Source of the DNA: Lachnoanaerobaculum orale
GTDB lineage: Bacteria > Bacillota > Clostridia > Lachnospirales > Lachnospiraceae
Assembly (NCBI RefSeq): GCF_003862485.1
Contig: NZ_RRCM01000001.1
Location: forward strand, 2,042,970-2,106,969
DNA length: 64,000 nt
Direction: 5' to 3'
Below, one piece after another: positions 62,707-64,000 of this stretch. A model generated the notes under the pieces. The model did no database searches, had not been told where the DNA came from, and saw only the letters and a list, made by a program, of their open reading frames with translations. Position 1 is the first letter of the stretch. The number at the start of each line of letters is the position of its first letter. The translations under genes and the position numbers were made by a program.

Positions 62707-63179
62707 ACACTCTCCTCCGCTTCAGCAAACTCTATTCCCTTAACGCCTCTTCTTATTAGGCTTTCTGCAAAATCAAGATTTACAATAAATCTTATATTTT
62801 CATTCTCTTCTCTGACTACTCTAAAGAAATTATTAAAATCAGTATTTAACAAGTTTTGTGTATAAAGTAAATAGTAGTTTTTCATTTCCCCACTATCTTT
62901 ATCTATCAAAATAACCCTTTTTGTAAAATTTTCTATATCAAAAAGGAGCAATACCTCTCTAAACCTTTCTGAAATAAGAGGGTATACATTCATCATCAAA
63001 TCAGGGAATATAAAATCCTTTGTTTTTTCTATTTCAAGAACAAACTCTCTTGGCATTTCATAAAATCTTTCATTAAGAGCATCTATATTCCTTGGAATAT
63101 CCTTTGAAGTATATATTCGTATTCCCCTTGTATTTTCAAAATTTTCTTTTATATAAAAATATGGCAAGTTCCCTTTCAT
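62703..63179 (-). CDS. Uncharacterised protein between FHA and spike genes
   Basis: A 158-residue protein starting at 63179 behind GGAGAAACT (the longer open frame would overlap the FHA gene). It contains GIRIYTSKDIPRNIDALNERF, KTKDFIFPDLMMNVYPLISE and a beta-rich end. It faintly recalls DUF1629/Imm-type proteins found beside T6SS spike genes, but the resemblance is weak. Coupled to the spike gene by a 4-base overlap, so part of the same operon. Confidence 0.5.
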   Translation of the reverse strand: MKGNLPYFYIKENFENTRGIRIYTSKDIPRNIDALNERFYEMPREFVLEIEKTKDFIFPDLMMNVYPLISERFREVLLLFDIENFTKRVILIDKDSGEMKNYYLLYTQNLLNTDFNNFFRVVREENENIRFIVNLDFAESLIRRGVKGIEFAEAEESV

Positions 63180-63225
63180 AGTTTCTCCATAATTACCCTT
63201 TTTTATATTTATTGTTCCATGTTCT

Positions 63226-64000
63226 CTACCACTGATGATACTCTTTTGCAAAGTCAAAGTAGAAAAACTTACTTTTACCAATCTCCAAGATGTCTCCTTC
63301 TTTTAAATCTTTTGATGTATATGTTGCCGCTTCATTTAGCCTTACAAATCCCATGGACTCTTCTCCAAGGAGTGTTCCCCGCAAATTTCTTTCATCATAT
63401 GCTATAACAGCATGTTTTTTATCCCTTATCTCTTCATCTCCAAGAACTTGTATGCTCATTGTATCATGACTGCCTATATAGTTTTTTCCCTCTGTAATAT
63501 TATAAGAGCGCCCCTGACGCTTCCCCTCTATACATACAAGCCATGCATAAATCGGCTTTTCTTCATCCATGGAAAGGTTTTTACCAAGCCTTTTGTCCCT
63601 GTATTTTTCTTCTTCTGTAAGCTTTTCTTTTTTTAGTTTCCTATATCTTTTCTCTTTTTGAGTTAACCTTTCTTTATCTTCATTATCTGTATCTTCATAT
63701 TCGAAGTCATTTAAATACTTCTTACATTCATTCAAAAAATCCACATATATGAACTTGCTGTCACCTATTTCCAAAATATCTTTATTTTTAAGAACATACT
63801 TGTTATAAACAGGTTTATTATCCATATATACAATACCGTCCGCTCTTGCAGGAATCAAATTAGCTTCCTTGGTCTCTTTGTCAAAAAATATTAAGGTAAA
63901 CTTACCAAGCATCTTCTCATCCCCTAAAACCTGTATCTCATTATCCCTGTCAGTCCCTATAAAGTTTTCTCCGAAGCTTATTACATAACTCTTCCCTCGT
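63226..64000 (-). CDS. Tandem-FHA-domain protein (5' part beyond window)
   Basis: The frame is open to the right edge, giving 257 residues to the stop. Two FHA domains are visible: the first begins RGKSYVISFGENFIGTDRD..., ending ILEIGDSKFIYVDF; after a Lys/Glu-rich coiled linker the second (GRSYNITEGKNYIGS, DKKHAVIAYDERNLRG, ILEIGKSKFFYFDF) follows. FHA domains bind phosphothreonine; such proteins accompany T6SS (Fha) and type VII secretion (EssC N-terminus). Here it heads the spike-PAAR-Rhs operon, so phospho-control of assembly is a reasonable inference. Confidence 0.75.
   Translation of the reverse strand, partial: RGKSYVISFGENFIGTDRDNEIQVLGDEKMLGKFTLIFFDKETKEANLIPARADGIVYMDNKPVYNKYVLKNKDILEIGDSKFIYVDFLNECKKYLNDFEYEDTDNEDKERLTQKEKRYRKLKKEKLTEEEKYRDKRLGKNLSMDEEKPIYAWLVCIEGKRQGRSYNITEGKNYIGSHDTMSIQVLGDEEIRDKKHAVIAYDERNLRGTLLGEESMGFVRLNEAATYTSKDLKEGDILEIGKSKFFYFDFAKEYHQW

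Overview
The window looks like a chromosomal segment of a low-GC anaerobic Firmicute, most likely a Lachnospiraceae-type clostridium. This rests on A+T-rich DNA, AGGAGG-type ribosome sites, a Tp47-like lipoprotein with a flavinylated membrane protein, YitT, CsoR and YdbC-type genes, and a Tn916-like integrase module. I would not go below family level. Almost every gene is on the minus strand, so loci read from high to low coordinates.

Region 1 (1-18.1 kb) is mostly ordinary chromosome with some cassettes. It holds a TerB_N protein and DEDDh exonuclease (1-1629), a tandem pair of small membrane proteins (1814-2894), and an iron-box-controlled flavin/Tp47 operon (3090-5740). A Fic toxin/antitoxin pair lies between direct repeats (5751-6843), followed by a NUDIX hydrolase. 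Next comes an unusual radical SAM / ATP-grasp / Cys-motif cluster (7289-10010), then housekeeping genes (YdjM-like, TIGR04076-like, Cof-type HAD, YitT, sugar O-acetyltransferase). A CPC-type metal P-ATPase with CsoR and a CsoR operator, a 5'-truncated TraX, YdbC, and tRNA-Tyr and tRNA-Arg complete the region.

Region 2 (18.1-36.0 kb) is a defence or conflict-like island. It has an AAA ATPase, a WYL regulator, a GmrSD-like DUF262/DUF1524 nuclease, a soluble FtsH-like protease and an alpha/beta hydrolase. Then come RecQ split by one in-frame TAG, a 1123-aa protein and a SWIM protein in one operon, HigB with a HigA-ImmA fusion, and a TOTE-type primase-helicase-PLD protein split by one in-frame TAG and coupled to a RelB/DinJ antitoxin.

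Region 3 (36.1-48 kb) is mobile DNA. It contains a 3' fragment of metG next to a Tn916-like int/xis/RHH/orf8/orf7 set, an ISL3 element broken by an IS30-family element, a complete IS66 element that cuts an rhs gene, and an IS1380-family element.

Region 4 (44.7-64 kb) is a polymorphic toxin locus. From the right edge it encodes a tandem-FHA protein, a small protein, two VgrG/gp27-gp5-like spike proteins, a DUF4280 PAAR-like protein (frameshifted), an LRR protein, a DUF1795/Eag-like protein, a small protein and a full-length Rhs gene (one in-frame TAA) with a membrane immunity candidate. Three displaced rhs C-terminal modules with their own immunity candidates follow. A spike-PAAR-chaperone-Rhs set of this kind in a Gram-positive-type genome is the most striking content, with the radical SAM/ATP-grasp cluster second. 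Several long genes carry a single in-frame stop. Since TAG is also the ordinary terminator of many intact genes here, decay or read error is the simpler explanation than recoding.
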